Part shown: piece by piece, positions 18,033 to 26,535 of the stretch
Layout of the letters: the number at the start of each line of letters is the position of its first letter
Numbering within the stretch: position 1 is the stretch's first letter
From: Polymorphobacter megasporae
GTDB taxonomy: Bacteria > Pseudomonadota > Alphaproteobacteria > Sphingomonadales > Sphingomonadaceae
Direction: 5' to 3'
NCBI RefSeq assembly: GCF_018982885.2
Contig: NZ_CP081848.1
Location: forward strand, 1,426,001-1,490,000
DNA length: 64,000 bases
Program-made: the position numbers and the translations under genes
The notes under the pieces: generated by a model
What the model saw: only the letters and a program-made list of their open reading frames with translations
Told to the model about the DNA's origin: nothing
Database searches by the model: none

Positions 18033-18901
18033 GCTGGTTGACCCGCATCCGGCCGCGCCTGACGGCGATGCTGACCCGGCGCGAGACGCCTGAGAACCTG
18101 TGGCGGAAGTGCGCCAAGTGCGGCGCAATGCTGTACATCAAGGACTTCGAGGAAACGCTGGGCGTCTGCCCGCGCTGCGGTCACCACGAGCGGATCGACC
18201 CGACGACGCGTTTCCACCAGATTTTTGACGGCGATTACAAGCGGCTCGACGTCGCCAAGGTGCCCGAGGACCCGCTCAAGTTCCGCGACCAGAAGCGCTA
18301 CGTCGATCGGCTCAAGACCGCGCGGGCCAACACCGGCGAGCCCGAGGCGATGGTCGTCGCGACCGGCACGATCGGCGGCGAGGTCGCGGTCGTCGCGGTG
18401 CAGAACTTCGCCTTCATGGGCGGGTCGATGGGCCTGGGCGTCGGCGAGGCGTTCCTGTCGGGGGCGATGGCGGCGGTCAAGGCGAAGTGCCCGTTCGTGA
18501 TCTTCACCGCAGCCGGCGGCGCGCGGATGCAGGAGGGCATCCTCAGCCTAATGCAGATGCCGCGGACGACGGTCGCGATTGCCGAACTGCGCGAGGCGGG
18601 GCTGCCGTACATCGTCGTGATGACCGACCCGACCACCGGCGGCGTCACCGCGAGCTACGCAATGCTCGGCGATATCCAGATGTCGGAGCCCGGCGCGTTG
18701 ATCGGTTTCGCCGGACAGCGGGTGATCGAGCAGACGATCCGCGAGAAATTGCCCGAAGGCTTCCAGCGCGCCGAATATTTGCTCGACCACGGCATGCTCG
18801 ACATGGTCGTCCACCGGAAGGACCTCAAGGCGACGCTCGCCCGGCTGATCGGACTGTTGATGCGGCAGCGCGTGACGCCCCCCGTCGCTCCCGCGGCCTG
18901 A
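18029..18901 (+). CDS. accD: Acetyl-CoA carboxylase carboxyltransferase subunit beta
   Basis: A 290-residue AccD. The N-terminal four-cysteine zinc ribbon is [10 protein letters not shown] ... CPRCGHH (about residues 28-50). The carboxyltransferase core follows with [39 protein letters not shown] and [12 protein letters not shown]. Together with AccA it moves CO2 from biotin to acetyl-CoA to start fatty-acid synthesis. The ATG overlaps the trpA stop. The trpA-accD-folC order is widely conserved in proteobacteria. Confidence 0.97.
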   Translation: MSWLTRIRPRLTAMLTRRETPENLWRKCAKCGAMLYIKDFEETLGVCPRCGHHERIDPTTRFHQIFDGDYKRLDVAKVPEDPLKFRDQKRYVDRLKTARANTGEPEAMVVATGTIGGEVAVVAVQNFAFMGGSMGLGVGEAFLSGAMAAVKAKCPFVIFTAAGGARMQEGILSLMQMPRTTVAIAELREAGLPYIVVMTDPTTGGVTASYAMLGDIQMSEPGALIGFAGQRVIEQTIREKLPEGFQRAEYLLDHGMLDMVVHRKDLKATLARLIGLLMRQRVTPPVAPAA

Positions 18902-18917
18902 TCCGGGGCAGGGGGCA

Positions 18918-20240
18918 ATGGAGGCGGCGCGGTCCGACAACCCGGTGCTCGATGCGCTGCTCGCGGCGGCGTTCAAGCTCCATCCGGCGACGATCGACCT
19001 CGCGCTCGGGCGGCTCGAACGCCTGCTCGGGCGGCTCGGCAACCCGCATCTCAAGCTGCCGCCGGTGTTCCATGTCGCCGGAACCAACGGCAAGGGGTCG
19101 ACCGTCGCGTTCCTGCGTGCCGGGCTCGAGGCGTCGGGGCGGCGGGTCCATGTCTATACCTCGCCGCATCTGGTCCGCTTCAACGAGCGGATACGGCTCG
19201 GCGGGGCGATCATCGACGATGCGACGCTGATCACGACGCTGCGCGACGTTCTCGACACCAACGGCTCGGCGGCGATCACCTTTTTCGAGCTGACCACCGC
19301 GGTCGCCTTCCTCGCCTTCGCCCGCTCGCCCGCCGACGCGGCGGTGATCGAGGTCGGCATGGGCGGGCGGCTCGATGCGACCAACGTCGTTACGCCGGTC
19401 GTCACCGGCATCGCCGCGCTCGGCCTCGACCACCAGCCGTGGCTCGGCAATTCGATCCTCGACATCGCCGGGGAGAAGGCCGGAATCGCCAAGCGCGGCG
19501 TGCCGCTGCTGCTGTCGCGCTATCCCAAGGCGGTCACCGCGCGGATCGCCGAGGTCGCCGGGCTGGCGGGGGCGAAGCTTCGCATCCGCGGCGACGACTG
19601 GGACGCGGCGCTGTACGAGGGCGCGCTCCACTACCGCGATATCGACGGCAAGCTCGCGCTGCCGCTGCCCCGGCTGACCGGCGCGCACCAGCTCGACAAT
19701 GCCGCGCTGGCGGTGGCGATGCTGCGCCACCAGAACGCGGTGCCGGTGCCCGATAGCGCGCTGCGTGCAGGGATGGGCTGGGCCGAATGGCCGGCGCGGC
19801 TGCAACGGCTCGACCGCGGGCCGCTCGTGGCGACGCTGCCGGCGGGGAGCGAGGCTTGGCTCGACGGCGGGCACAACCCGTCGGCGGGGCGGGTTATCGC
19901 CGATGCCTTCCGCGGCCATCCGCTCGCTGAACGTCCGTTCTATCTTGTCGTCGGCATGCTCGATACCAAGGACCCGGCCGGCTTTCTCAAACCTTTCGCG
20001 GGGCGCGCGACGGCGGTCTATGCCGTGCCGATCCGGGGCCATGCGTCGCATCCGGGCGAAACGATCGTCGCGCGGGCGAAGGATACCGGGCTGCCCGGGA
20101 TCGCCGCCGCCTCGGTCGCCGACGCCCTCGCTGCGATCGCCAAGGGGGCCGACCGCGCGCGGCCGCCGGTGGTGCTGATCACGGGGTCGCTCCATCTCGC
20201 GGGCGAGGTGCTCGCGGCGAACGGGCAGAGCCCGGCGTGA
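18918..20240 (+). CDS. folC: Bifunctional dihydrofolate synthase/folylpolyglutamate synthase
   Basis: A 440-residue Mur-ligase-like enzyme that adds glutamate to dihydropteroate and folates. The P-loop is HVAGTNGKGSTVAFLRAG near residue 60. YTSPHLVRFNERIR, EVGMGGRLDATNVV and GLDHQPWLG follow, and the C-terminal domain has WLDGGHNPSAGR. GGCAGGGGGC precedes ATG 18918, 16 nt after accD. The gene ends the trp-accD run and is followed by a strong inverted repeat (20243-20372). Confidence 0.96.
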   Translation: MEAARSDNPVLDALLAAAFKLHPATIDLALGRLERLLGRLGNPHLKLPPVFHVAGTNGKGSTVAFLRAGLEASGRRVHVYTSPHLVRFNERIRLGGAIIDDATLITTLRDVLDTNGSAAITFFELTTAVAFLAFARSPADAAVIEVGMGGRLDATNVVTPVVTGIAALGLDHQPWLGNSILDIAGEKAGIAKRGVPLLLSRYPKAVTARIAEVAGLAGAKLRIRGDDWDAALYEGALHYRDIDGKLALPLPRLTGAHQLDNAALAVAMLRHQNAVPVPDSALRAGMGWAEWPARLQRLDRGPLVATLPAGSEAWLDGGHNPSAGRVIADAFRGHPLAERPFYLVVGMLDTKDPAGFLKPFAGRATAVYAVPIRGHASHPGETIVARAKDTGLPGIAAASVADALAAIAKGADRARPPVVLITGSLHLAGEVLAANGQSPA

Positions 20241-20242
20241 CG

Positions 20243-20372
20243 GCTCCCCTCCCCTTTAGGGGAGGGGCGAGAGACGCGCCTCTTGGCGTGGCCCGGGGGT
20301 GGGGGCTTCTCCGAGCGATGCGGCTCGTGGTGACTGCCCCACCCCCGACCCTCCCCTAAAGGGGAGGGGAGG
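20243..20372. repeat. Family C nested inverted repeat (about 130 bp)
   Basis: Both ends are palindromes in their own right: CCCCTCCCCTTTAGGGGAGG at the left and CCCTCCCCTAAAGGGGAGGG at the right. They are also complementary to each other. Inside, GGCCCGGGGGTGGGGG at the left pairs with CCCCACCCCCGACC at the right. The whole can fold into one long stem with a GC-rich loop. It lies between the convergent ends of folC and olsB and could serve as a bidirectional terminator, although no T-run follows. Confidence 0.85.
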
Positions 20373-20380
20373 AGAAAAGC

Positions 20381-21232
20381 TCAGTTCGTGTCGTTCGCGC
20401 CCGCCGTAAACCGCCCCGCGTACCGCTTCGTGATCCGCTCGACCGGCATCACCACGAACACATCGACCGTGTTGAACTGCGGATCGACATACGCCCCGTC
20501 GCCGATGAATGCCCCGACGCGGAGGTAGCCCTTGACCAGCGGCGGCAGCGCCCGCGCGGTCAGCCGCTGGTCGTAGGCAAGCGCGGTCATCCGGTCCATC
20601 GGCACATAATGTTCCGCAAGCGCCCTTGCGCGCAGCTCGGGCGGGGCAAGGTGGTGGTGGTACAGATACGACAGCTCGGCGGCATGGACCCGCGGGTCGG
20701 CCCCGTGGAGCGACGCGCAGCCGAACATATGGCCGATCGCATGTGTCTGGAGGTAGCTCGCGATTCCGCGCCACAACAGGGTGATCGTCGCGTTGTTGCG
20801 GTACGCCGGAGCGACGCAGCTCCGCCCGAGCTCGAGCAACTGCCCGCCGGTGGTCGACTGCTCGATCAGCGGCGACAGGTCGTATTCGCCCGCCGAATAG
20901 AAGCCGTGGTTCATCTGCGCTACGACCTGGCGGAGCAGGCGGTAGGTGCCGACGACGTGCGGGCCGTCGCCGGGCATGCCGTGGTCGATGACGAGCAGGT
21001 GGTCGCAGATCGCGTCATACGTATCGACGTCGCGCTTGGCCGCGACCATCGCGGGCGACGGCGTCGCCCCCATCTCGTCGTAGAAAATCTGGTAGCGCAG
21101 TGCCTGTGCGGCGGCGATTTCCGCCTCCGACGTCGCCAGCCGGACGTCGAGCTGCCCCGACCGGTGGATGTGCGGCGCTCCCGCCAGCAAATGAGCCGCC
21201 ACCGCCGTCGCCTGCTTCGCCGCAAAACCCAT
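20381..21232 (-). CDS. olsB: OlsB-like L-ornithine N-alpha-acyltransferase (GNAT)
   Basis: A 283-residue GNAT-fold protein of the OlsB family, which makes lyso-ornithine lipid from ornithine and a 3-hydroxyacyl-ACP. Typical elements are LDVRLATSEAEIAAAQALRYQIFYDEMGA, VGTYRLLRQ, LELGRSCVAPAYR and a membrane-binding HAELSYLYHHHLAP stretch near residue 190. Some homologues act as general hemolysin-like acyltransferases. I chose ATG 21232; the longer frame adds 36 residues without family similarity. No olsA partner is adjacent, although it is often found next to olsB. Confidence 0.88.
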   Translation of the reverse strand: MGFAAKQATAVAAHLLAGAPHIHRSGQLDVRLATSEAEIAAAQALRYQIFYDEMGATPSPAMVAAKRDVDTYDAICDHLLVIDHGMPGDGPHVVGTYRLLRQVVAQMNHGFYSAGEYDLSPLIEQSTTGGQLLELGRSCVAPAYRNNATITLLWRGIASYLQTHAIGHMFGCASLHGADPRVHAAELSYLYHHHLAPPELRARALAEHYVPMDRMTALAYDQRLTARALPPLVKGYLRVGAFIGDGAYVDPQFNTVDVFVVMPVERITKRYAGRFTAGANDTN

Positions 21233-21293
21233 GATCACGTCCCCGCGCCGCGCCCAAGTCCGGGCATCTACCGGTGAATTGTTACAGTGTAAC

Positions 21294-22646
21294 TTATACG
21301 GGCGGGGTCGGGCCAGCGGTGCCGTTCGGGGTTGTCGCATCGCGGAGCGGGGAAACGCGCGGTGCTTCGTCGATCAGCCCGCGCCGAAGCATGTAGAGGT
21401 AGATCAGGATCCCCGGCAGCGCGGCGACGGTGGTCAGCAGGTAGAACGACGGATAGCCGATCGCGGTGATCAACGCCCCGGTGCTCAACCCCGCGACGAG
21501 CCGCCCAAGGACCGACGCCGCCGCCGACAGAAGTGCGAACTGTGTCGCGGTGAAGCGCAGGTCGCACAGCGCCGACAGATAGGCGACGACCGCGACGCCC
21601 CCGACCCCGCTGCTGAAATTCTCGAAGCCGATCGACGCCGCCATGCCGATGTTGGTATGTCCGGCGACCGCCAATGCGGCGAAGCTGAGGTTCGACACCA
21701 TCATCAGGATGAGGCTGACGAGGACCGCACGGCGCAGCCCAAGCTGGGTGTAAACGATCCCGCCAACGAAGATTCCGACGAGCGTCGCGACCAGCCCGAG
21801 CCCGACATCGTAGAAAGCGACCTCGTCCTTGGTGAAGCCGAGGTCGTGGAACAGCAGCCGGAAGCTGAGGTTCGCCAGCGTGTCGCCGAGCTTGTGGACC
21901 AGCACGAAGAGCAGGACGAGCAGTGCGCCGTCGCGTTTGAAGAAGTCGGCGAGCGGCGCGATCACCGCATCGATGACCGCACTCGCGCCGCGCGCGGTAT
22001 CGGCGACCCGCCGCTGGACCGGCTCGCCGAGCAGCCATCCCGCCGCGATCGCGGGGAGCGCGAACAGCGACATCGCGACATAGGCGGTCGACCAGCCCTG
22101 TCGCGCGGCGATGACGAGCGCGAAGCCGCCCGCCGCCTTCGCCCCGAGCTGCCAGCCGTATTGCGACATGCCCGACCCGACGCCCAATTGTTCGGGGGTC
22201 AGCGTCTCGATGCGGAAGGCGTCGATGACGATGTCGTAGCTCGCGCCGAAAAACGCGACCGTCAGCGTCGCCGCGACGACTGGGGCGAGCCCGGCGGCGG
22301 GGTCGGCGAGGCCGAGCCAGCACACCGACGCCATGACGCCAATGCCGATCACCACCAGCCACGCCCGCCGCTGGCCGATCGCCCGCGCCAGCCCGGGGAT
22401 GCGGAAGCGGTCGATCAAGGGAGCCCAGAGGAACTTGATGTTGTACAGCAGGAACGCGAGGGTAAACGCGGTCACCGCCTTCTTGTCGATCCCCGCCTCG
22501 GCCAGCCGTGTCGTCAGCGTAGCCGCGATCATTGCAAACGGGAATCCCGACGAAATCCCGAGCAGCAACGCCCCGACCGGCGCGCGTTCGGTATACGGGC
22601 GGATGCCGGCGGGAATGGTCGCGCGCCAGCCGGTCGCGGAGGTCAA
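21294..22646 (-). CDS. AmpG-like MFS transporter
   Basis: A 450-residue permease with about 12 hydrophobic segments. The first loop GISSGFPFAMIAATLTTRLAEAGID, followed by FLLYNIKFLWAPLIDRF, is the AmpG/SLC33 pattern, and GASYDIVIDAFRIETL is also typical. AmpG imports anhydro-muropeptides for peptidoglycan recycling; many alphaproteobacterial paralogues of this group have unknown substrates, so the function is tentative. It lies 61 bp upstream of olsB on the same strand, so the two may be cotranscribed. Repeats occupy the region upstream. Confidence 0.88.
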   Translation of the reverse strand: MTSATGWRATIPAGIRPYTERAPVGALLLGISSGFPFAMIAATLTTRLAEAGIDKKAVTAFTLAFLLYNIKFLWAPLIDRFRIPGLARAIGQRRAWLVVIGIGVMASVCWLGLADPAAGLAPVVAATLTVAFFGASYDIVIDAFRIETLTPEQLGVGSGMSQYGWQLGAKAAGGFALVIAARQGWSTAYVAMSLFALPAIAAGWLLGEPVQRRVADTARGASAVIDAVIAPLADFFKRDGALLVLLFVLVHKLGDTLANLSFRLLFHDLGFTKDEVAFYDVGLGLVATLVGIFVGGIVYTQLGLRRAVLVSLILMMVSNLSFAALAVAGHTNIGMAASIGFENFSSGVGGVAVVAYLSALCDLRFTATQFALLSAAASVLGRLVAGLSTGALITAIGYPSFYLLTTVAALPGILIYLYMLRRGLIDEAPRVSPLRDATTPNGTAGPTPPV

Positions 22647-22831
22647 AGCGCGCTCTCCGACTCGTTCACGCGATCGGAAGTTGACGAAGTTGACGCCACG
22701 TCGAAAAGAAACGCACCCCCGGTGAACCGGGTCGGTGTTTTCGGCTGGGAGCGGAAGGGCGCGGTGTTCATCGAGCGATGTTACCCGCTCGGCTCGCGTG
22801 TAGGACAGCGCTAATTACGGTCACACTCCCC

Positions 22832-22924
22832 CGTCACCCCGGCGCAGGCCGGGACTCATGGTGGTGCAAGCACCGAAGTTCGCGTTGCGCGGCGAGTTGG
22901 GCCCCGGCCTGCGCCGGGGTGACG
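22832..22924. repeat. Family A hairpin repeat, copy 2 (93 bp)
   Basis: The arms CGTCACCCCGGCGCAGGCCG and CGGCCTGCGCCGGGGTGACG are nearly perfect complements. The loop carries GTGGTGCAAGC and GTTCGCGTTGCGCGG. Of the three copies this has the best-preserved stem. It has the same length as copies 1 and 3. Confidence 0.88.
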
Positions 22925-22980
22925 GCGGGGTTGGCGTGTTTTCCGCCCGCCTAAGATGCTTCGCCGCTCACGCTCTTCCC

Positions 22981-23073
22981 CGTCACCCCGGCGCAGGCCG
23001 GGGCCCATGGTGGTGCAAGCGCCGAACTTCGCGGTGCGCGGGATCGTTGGCCAGGCCTGTGCCGCAGTGACGG
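22981..23073. repeat. Family A hairpin repeat, copy 3, right arm decayed
   Basis: The left arm and the loop words (GGCCCATGGTGGTGCAAGC) match copy 2, but the right arm reads CCAGGCCTGTGCCGCAGTGACG and has lost pairing at several positions. It is in direct orientation to copy 2, which is 56 bp away, so the pair forms a composite element. Confidence 0.82.
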
Positions 23074-23142
23074 CGATGGTTGGGCGACGATGCTAGCCTT
23101 CCTGGGGCTCGCCTTCGTGGGGCGTCACGGTATGAGGGCAAA

Positions 23143-23856
23143 GTGAACCGCCTGCTGACCTTCTATGCCGACGCCTTCGGGGTGATGGCGCTGTGCCTTG
23201 GTGCCGCGTTCGTGCTGGGTCTGATTATCGGTCTCGAGCGCCAGATCCGCCAGCGCAGCGCAGGTCTGCGCACGATGGTGCTCGTCTCGCTCGGCGCCGC
23301 GGCCTTCACCCTGCTCGGCGGGCGTCTGCTCGGCGGCGAAGGTCAGGTTCGGATCATTGCCTATGTCGTGTCCGGGATCGGCTTTCTCGGCGCCGGCGTG
23401 ATCATGAAGGACGGCGCGCAGGTCCGCGGGCTCAACACCGCCGCGACGCTCTGGGCCTCAGCCGCCGTCGGCGCGACGGCAGGCGCGGGGCTGTTGGTCG
23501 AGGCGGCGCTGGTGACGGCGTTCGTGCTGGCCGGCAACACGCTGCTCCGGCCGTTGGTCGACCTCGTCAACCGCCAGCCGATCGATACCAGTACGGAGGC
23601 GCTTTACCGGGTCCATGTCACCTGCGATCCCGAAGCGGTCGCCGCGGCGCGCGACCTGCTCGATGCCGAACTCGAACGCTTCCATTACCCCGTGCGCGAG
23701 GTCGAATTGCTGTCCGACAATGATGATGTCGTCGAACTCGCGGCGATCCTCGTGCCGACGACGGCGATACCGGCGGACCTCGATGCGATCGTCGGCCACC
23801 TTGTCGGGCACGACGAGATCGACAGCGCGACGTGGAGCGTCAGCGCGACGACGTAG
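23143..23856 (+). CDS. MgtC/SapB family membrane protein
   Basis: A 237-residue protein. The MgtC domain has LGAAFVLGLIIGLERQIRQRSAGLRTMVLVSLGAAAF (first 60 residues), then SGIGFLGAGVIMKDG and VRGLNTAATLWASAAVG, and ends with a cytosolic ACT-like region (YRVHVTCDPEAV...). MgtC proteins affect magnesium homeostasis and inhibit F-type ATP synthase in pathogens; environmental members are of unclear role. GTG 23143 is chosen because GAGGG lies 5-9 nt upstream and the frame above it reads out of repeat sequence. Confidence 0.9.
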   Translation: MNRLLTFYADAFGVMALCLGAAFVLGLIIGLERQIRQRSAGLRTMVLVSLGAAAFTLLGGRLLGGEGQVRIIAYVVSGIGFLGAGVIMKDGAQVRGLNTAATLWASAAVGATAGAGLLVEAALVTAFVLAGNTLLRPLVDLVNRQPIDTSTEALYRVHVTCDPEAVAAARDLLDAELERFHYPVREVELLSDNDDVVELAAILVPTTAIPADLDAIVGHLVGHDEIDSATWSVSATT

Positions 23857-23932
23857 TTGCTCGCGCGGCATGTGACGCCAGCGCAGCGGCTTCGTGCTTT
23901 CACGGTGCGGGCGTGTGCGGTACCATGTGCGC

Positions 23933-25087
23933 GTGGACCTGCACGTTCCCTTCCGCACCCCGACCGCTGGGCAGCTCGCGCTCGCCGAGGCGATTCCGCG
24001 CGCCACAGGGGCCATGGTGAGCGGGACCACCAGCCGGGTTCCAGCGGCGGTCTATACCGACCCCGAACACTTCGTCGCCGAGCAAAACGCGCTCCGCCGC
24101 CTGCCCGTCGTCGTCGCGCCGTCGGCGTTGCTGCCAGGGCGCAATATGAGCGTGACCCATGACGGCTTCGGCGTCCCGCTGCTCCTCGCCCGCGACGGCA
24201 AGGGCAAGCTCCGGGTGTTCCTCAACGTCTGCCGCCACCGGGGGACGCGGCTCGTCGAGGCCGATGAACCGACGACCGCGCCGCGGCTGGTTTGTCCTTA
24301 TCACGCCTGGACTTACGCGCTCGACGGGCGGCTGACCGGGCTGCCGCGGCCCGAGAGTTTCGCCGGGCTCGACAAGGCGTCGCGCGGGCTGGTCGAGATG
24401 CCGAGCGTCGAAGCGGGCGGCCTGATCTGGGTCGGGCTCGACCGTGACCACGACTATGATTTCAGCCTTGCGAGCGGACCGCTCGGTGCCGATTTCGACG
24501 CGCTGGGGTTCGCCGACCAGTATCTGTATTGCCGCCGGACCCATACGGTCGCGTCGAACTGGAAGCTGATTATGGACGCGTTTCTCGAGAGTTATCACGT
24601 CACCCGGCTCCACGCGGGGACAATCGGCCCGTATTTCCAGGACGGCGTCACCACCGGCGACACGATCGGCCCCCACGCCCGGTCGGCGGTCGGTCGGGCG
24701 GAGAAGCTCGACGGCGTCGACTGGAGCGACTGGGGCGCGCTGCGGCGGACGGTGACCTTCGCCTACCAGCTAGTGCCGGGGACGGTGATCGTCGCGTCGC
24801 CCGATTATATCAACATCATGACGCTGATGCCGCAGAGCGTGAACACGACCTTGGTCGAGGATTTCATGCTGATCCCCGAGGCACCGGTGACGCCGAAGGC
24901 CGAGGCGCATTGGGACAAGTCGTGGAATTTGCTCGACGGCGGCGTCTTCGCGGGGGAGGATTTTCGCGCCGCCACGCTCGGGCAGCAGGGGCTCGAATCG
25001 GGCGCGGTCGACCATGTCTTGCTCGGGGGGATGGAGCAGGGGATCAAGCGCTTCCACGACACGCTGACCGGATTGATGGCAGCCTGA
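23933..25087 (+). CDS. Rieske non-heme iron oxygenase, alpha subunit
   Basis: A 384-residue ring-hydroxylating-type oxygenase. The Rieske [2Fe-2S] site is [10 protein letters not shown] ... [12 protein letters not shown] (C-x-H, then C-x2-H). The catalytic domain has [21 protein letters not shown], whose two His with a later Asp bind the mononuclear iron. The substrate is unknown; similar single-subunit enzymes act on aromatic or quaternary-amine compounds. No reductase or ferredoxin gene is adjacent, so the redox partner is encoded elsewhere. Start GTG 23933 is preferred; GTG 23894 or 23927 are alternatives. Confidence 0.9.
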   Translation: MDLHVPFRTPTAGQLALAEAIPRATGAMVSGTTSRVPAAVYTDPEHFVAEQNALRRLPVVVAPSALLPGRNMSVTHDGFGVPLLLARDGKGKLRVFLNVCRHRGTRLVEADEPTTAPRLVCPYHAWTYALDGRLTGLPRPESFAGLDKASRGLVEMPSVEAGGLIWVGLDRDHDYDFSLASGPLGADFDALGFADQYLYCRRTHTVASNWKLIMDAFLESYHVTRLHAGTIGPYFQDGVTTGDTIGPHARSAVGRAEKLDGVDWSDWGALRRTVTFAYQLVPGTVIVASPDYINIMTLMPQSVNTTLVEDFMLIPEAPVTPKAEAHWDKSWNLLDGGVFAGEDFRAATLGQQGLESGAVDHVLLGGMEQGIKRFHDTLTGLMAA

Positions 25088-25095
25088 AGGAGACG

Positions 25096-25320
25096 ATGAT
25101 GACGCCGACGACCATCGCGATCCTCAGCAGCGCCCTCAGCTTCGGCGCGCCGCTCGCGCTTGCGGTCTACGAGATCGTCACGATGCGAAAAGGCCCGCGC
25201 GGCGGCGACGACGACCGCCGCCCCCCGGTCATCGGCCCGCAGCCGAAGCCGCTCCCCGACTGTCTGCTGCCGGTCAACCTGCTGCGCCGCGGGCGAATTC
25301 CGGACTTCGAAGACGCTTAG
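25096..25320 (+). CDS. Small hypothetical membrane protein
   Basis: A 74-residue protein with one N-terminal hydrophobic helix (TIAILSSALSFGAPLALAVYEIV), a basic stop-transfer stretch MRKGPRGG, and a proline-rich tail ending in RRGRIPDFEDA. GAAGGAGA lies 4-8 nt upstream of ATG 25096, 8 nt after the Rieske stop, so it is probably co-expressed with that gene. Similar short proteins occur in sphingomonads without known function. Confidence 0.75.
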   Translation: MMTPTTIAILSSALSFGAPLALAVYEIVTMRKGPRGGDDDRRPPVIGPQPKPLPDCLLPVNLLRRGRIPDFEDA

Positions 25321-25399
25321 CCGGCCGATCGTCGCCGGCGCCGGGTGAAACTATATCGATCGCTGTGGTGTTGCACGTGCGAACCACGGGAGACGGGCA

Positions 25400-26461
25400 T
25401 TGGCGGGAACGGCGTTGGTCGTCGGGGCGAGCGGTATCGTCGGCAGCGCGACCGCGACGCTGCTGATCGAGCACGACTGGACGGTGCACGGTCTGGCGCG
25501 ACGCCCGACGGGCCAGCCGGGGGTGCATCCGGTCGCTGCCGACCTGCAGGACGCCGATGCGACGCGATCGGCACTTTCCGGGGTAAACCCGGACGCGGTA
25601 TTCATCACGACATGGCTGCGGCAGGACAGCGAGTCGGAGAATATCCGCGTCAACGGCATGATGGTCCGCAACCTGCTCGACGGACTGCCGAAAGCGACTG
25701 CGCCGCGCCATGTCGCGCTGGTGACGGGGCTCAAACATTATCTCGGGCCGTTCGAGGCATACGGTAAGGGCGCGCTGCCGCAGACCCCGTTCCGCGAGGA
25801 GCAGGGGCGGCTCGACGTCGAGAATTTCTATTACGCGCAGGAGGATGAGGTCTTCGCCGCCGCTGAGCGTGATGGCTTCACTTGGAGCGTCCACCGCCCG
25901 CACACCGTCATCGGCAAGGCGGTCGGCAACGCGATGAACATGGGGACGACGCTCGCGGTCTACGCGGCTTTGTGTCGGGAGACTGGGCGCCCGTTCTATT
26001 TCCCGGGGTCGACCGCGCAATGGGCCGGGCTGACCGACATGACCGACGCGCGCCAACTTGCCCGCCATCTGCTGTGGGCGACCGAGACCGAGGCGGCGCA
26101 CGATCAGGCGTTCAACGTCGTCAACGGCGATGTCTTCCGCTGGCAATGGATGTGGAGCCGGATCGCCGACTGGTTCGGGCTCGAGGCCGCCCCGTTCACC
26201 GGTGCCGAACATCCGCTGGCGGAACAGATGGCCGACGACGCGGGTCTCTGGCGCGAAATCGCTGCGCGGCACGGGCTCGCCGAGCCCGACCTCGCGCGCC
26301 TCGCGTCGCCGTGGCACACCGACGCCGATCTCGGCCGCCCGATCGAGGTGGTGACCGACATGTCGAAGAGCCGCCGCCTCGGTTTCACGGGGTACGAGCC
26401 GACCGACGATGCGTTCTTTGCGTTATTCGAAAGCCTGCGTGCGGACCGCCTGATCCCCTAA
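25400..26461 (+). CDS. PRISE-type SDR family NAD(P)-dependent oxidoreductase
   Basis: A 353-residue Rossmann-fold protein. The nucleotide loop is ALVVGASGIVGSATATLL. Further matches to the PRISE group (progesterone 5-beta-reductase/iridoid synthase-like) are ALVTGLKHYLGPFEAYG, FYYAQEDEVFAAAE (Tyr of the active site), the SVHRPHTVIGKAVGNAMN block and FNVVNGDVFRWQWMW. Members reduce enone C=C bonds; the native substrate here is unknown. The likely start is TTG 25400, about 6 nt after GGGAGACGGG. It may work with the Rieske oxygenase upstream, but that is only a neighbourhood guess. Confidence 0.9.
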   Translation: MAGTALVVGASGIVGSATATLLIEHDWTVHGLARRPTGQPGVHPVAADLQDADATRSALSGVNPDAVFITTWLRQDSESENIRVNGMMVRNLLDGLPKATAPRHVALVTGLKHYLGPFEAYGKGALPQTPFREEQGRLDVENFYYAQEDEVFAAAERDGFTWSVHRPHTVIGKAVGNAMNMGTTLAVYAALCRETGRPFYFPGSTAQWAGLTDMTDARQLARHLLWATETEAAHDQAFNVVNGDVFRWQWMWSRIADWFGLEAAPFTGAEHPLAEQMADDAGLWREIAARHGLAEPDLARLASPWHTDADLGRPIEVVTDMSKSRRLGFTGYEPTDDAFFALFESLRADRLIP

Positions 26462-26535
26462 GCGACGAGGCATCCGCCCGCCCCGCTTGACCCGCCGCCG
26501 CTGCTCCCGCACCACGGCGTCATGCGGGAACCGTC

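Larger units (their letters stand above)
22647..23142. other. 496-bp intergenic region holding two family A repeats
   Basis: There is no credible gene between the AmpG-like gene and the MgtC-like gene. Open frames exist only through the repeat arms. The left 185 bp should hold the promoter of the leftward AmpG-like gene. Two 93-bp hairpin repeats occupy 22832-22924 and 22981-23073, separated by 56 bp of non-repetitive sequence. The last 70 bp form the leader of the MgtC-like gene. Confidence 0.8.

Noticed and set aside
21231-22814. A 527-codon plus-strand open frame across the AmpG-like gene.
   Set aside because: It lies opposite a clear membrane transporter; the Arg/Glu/Asp-rich product matches no family.
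22858-23070. Short open frame reading VVQAPKFALRGELGPGLRRGD, also seen near 10853.
   Set aside because: It is the translation of the family A repeat. The same peptide appears wherever the repeat occurs, so it is not a gene.
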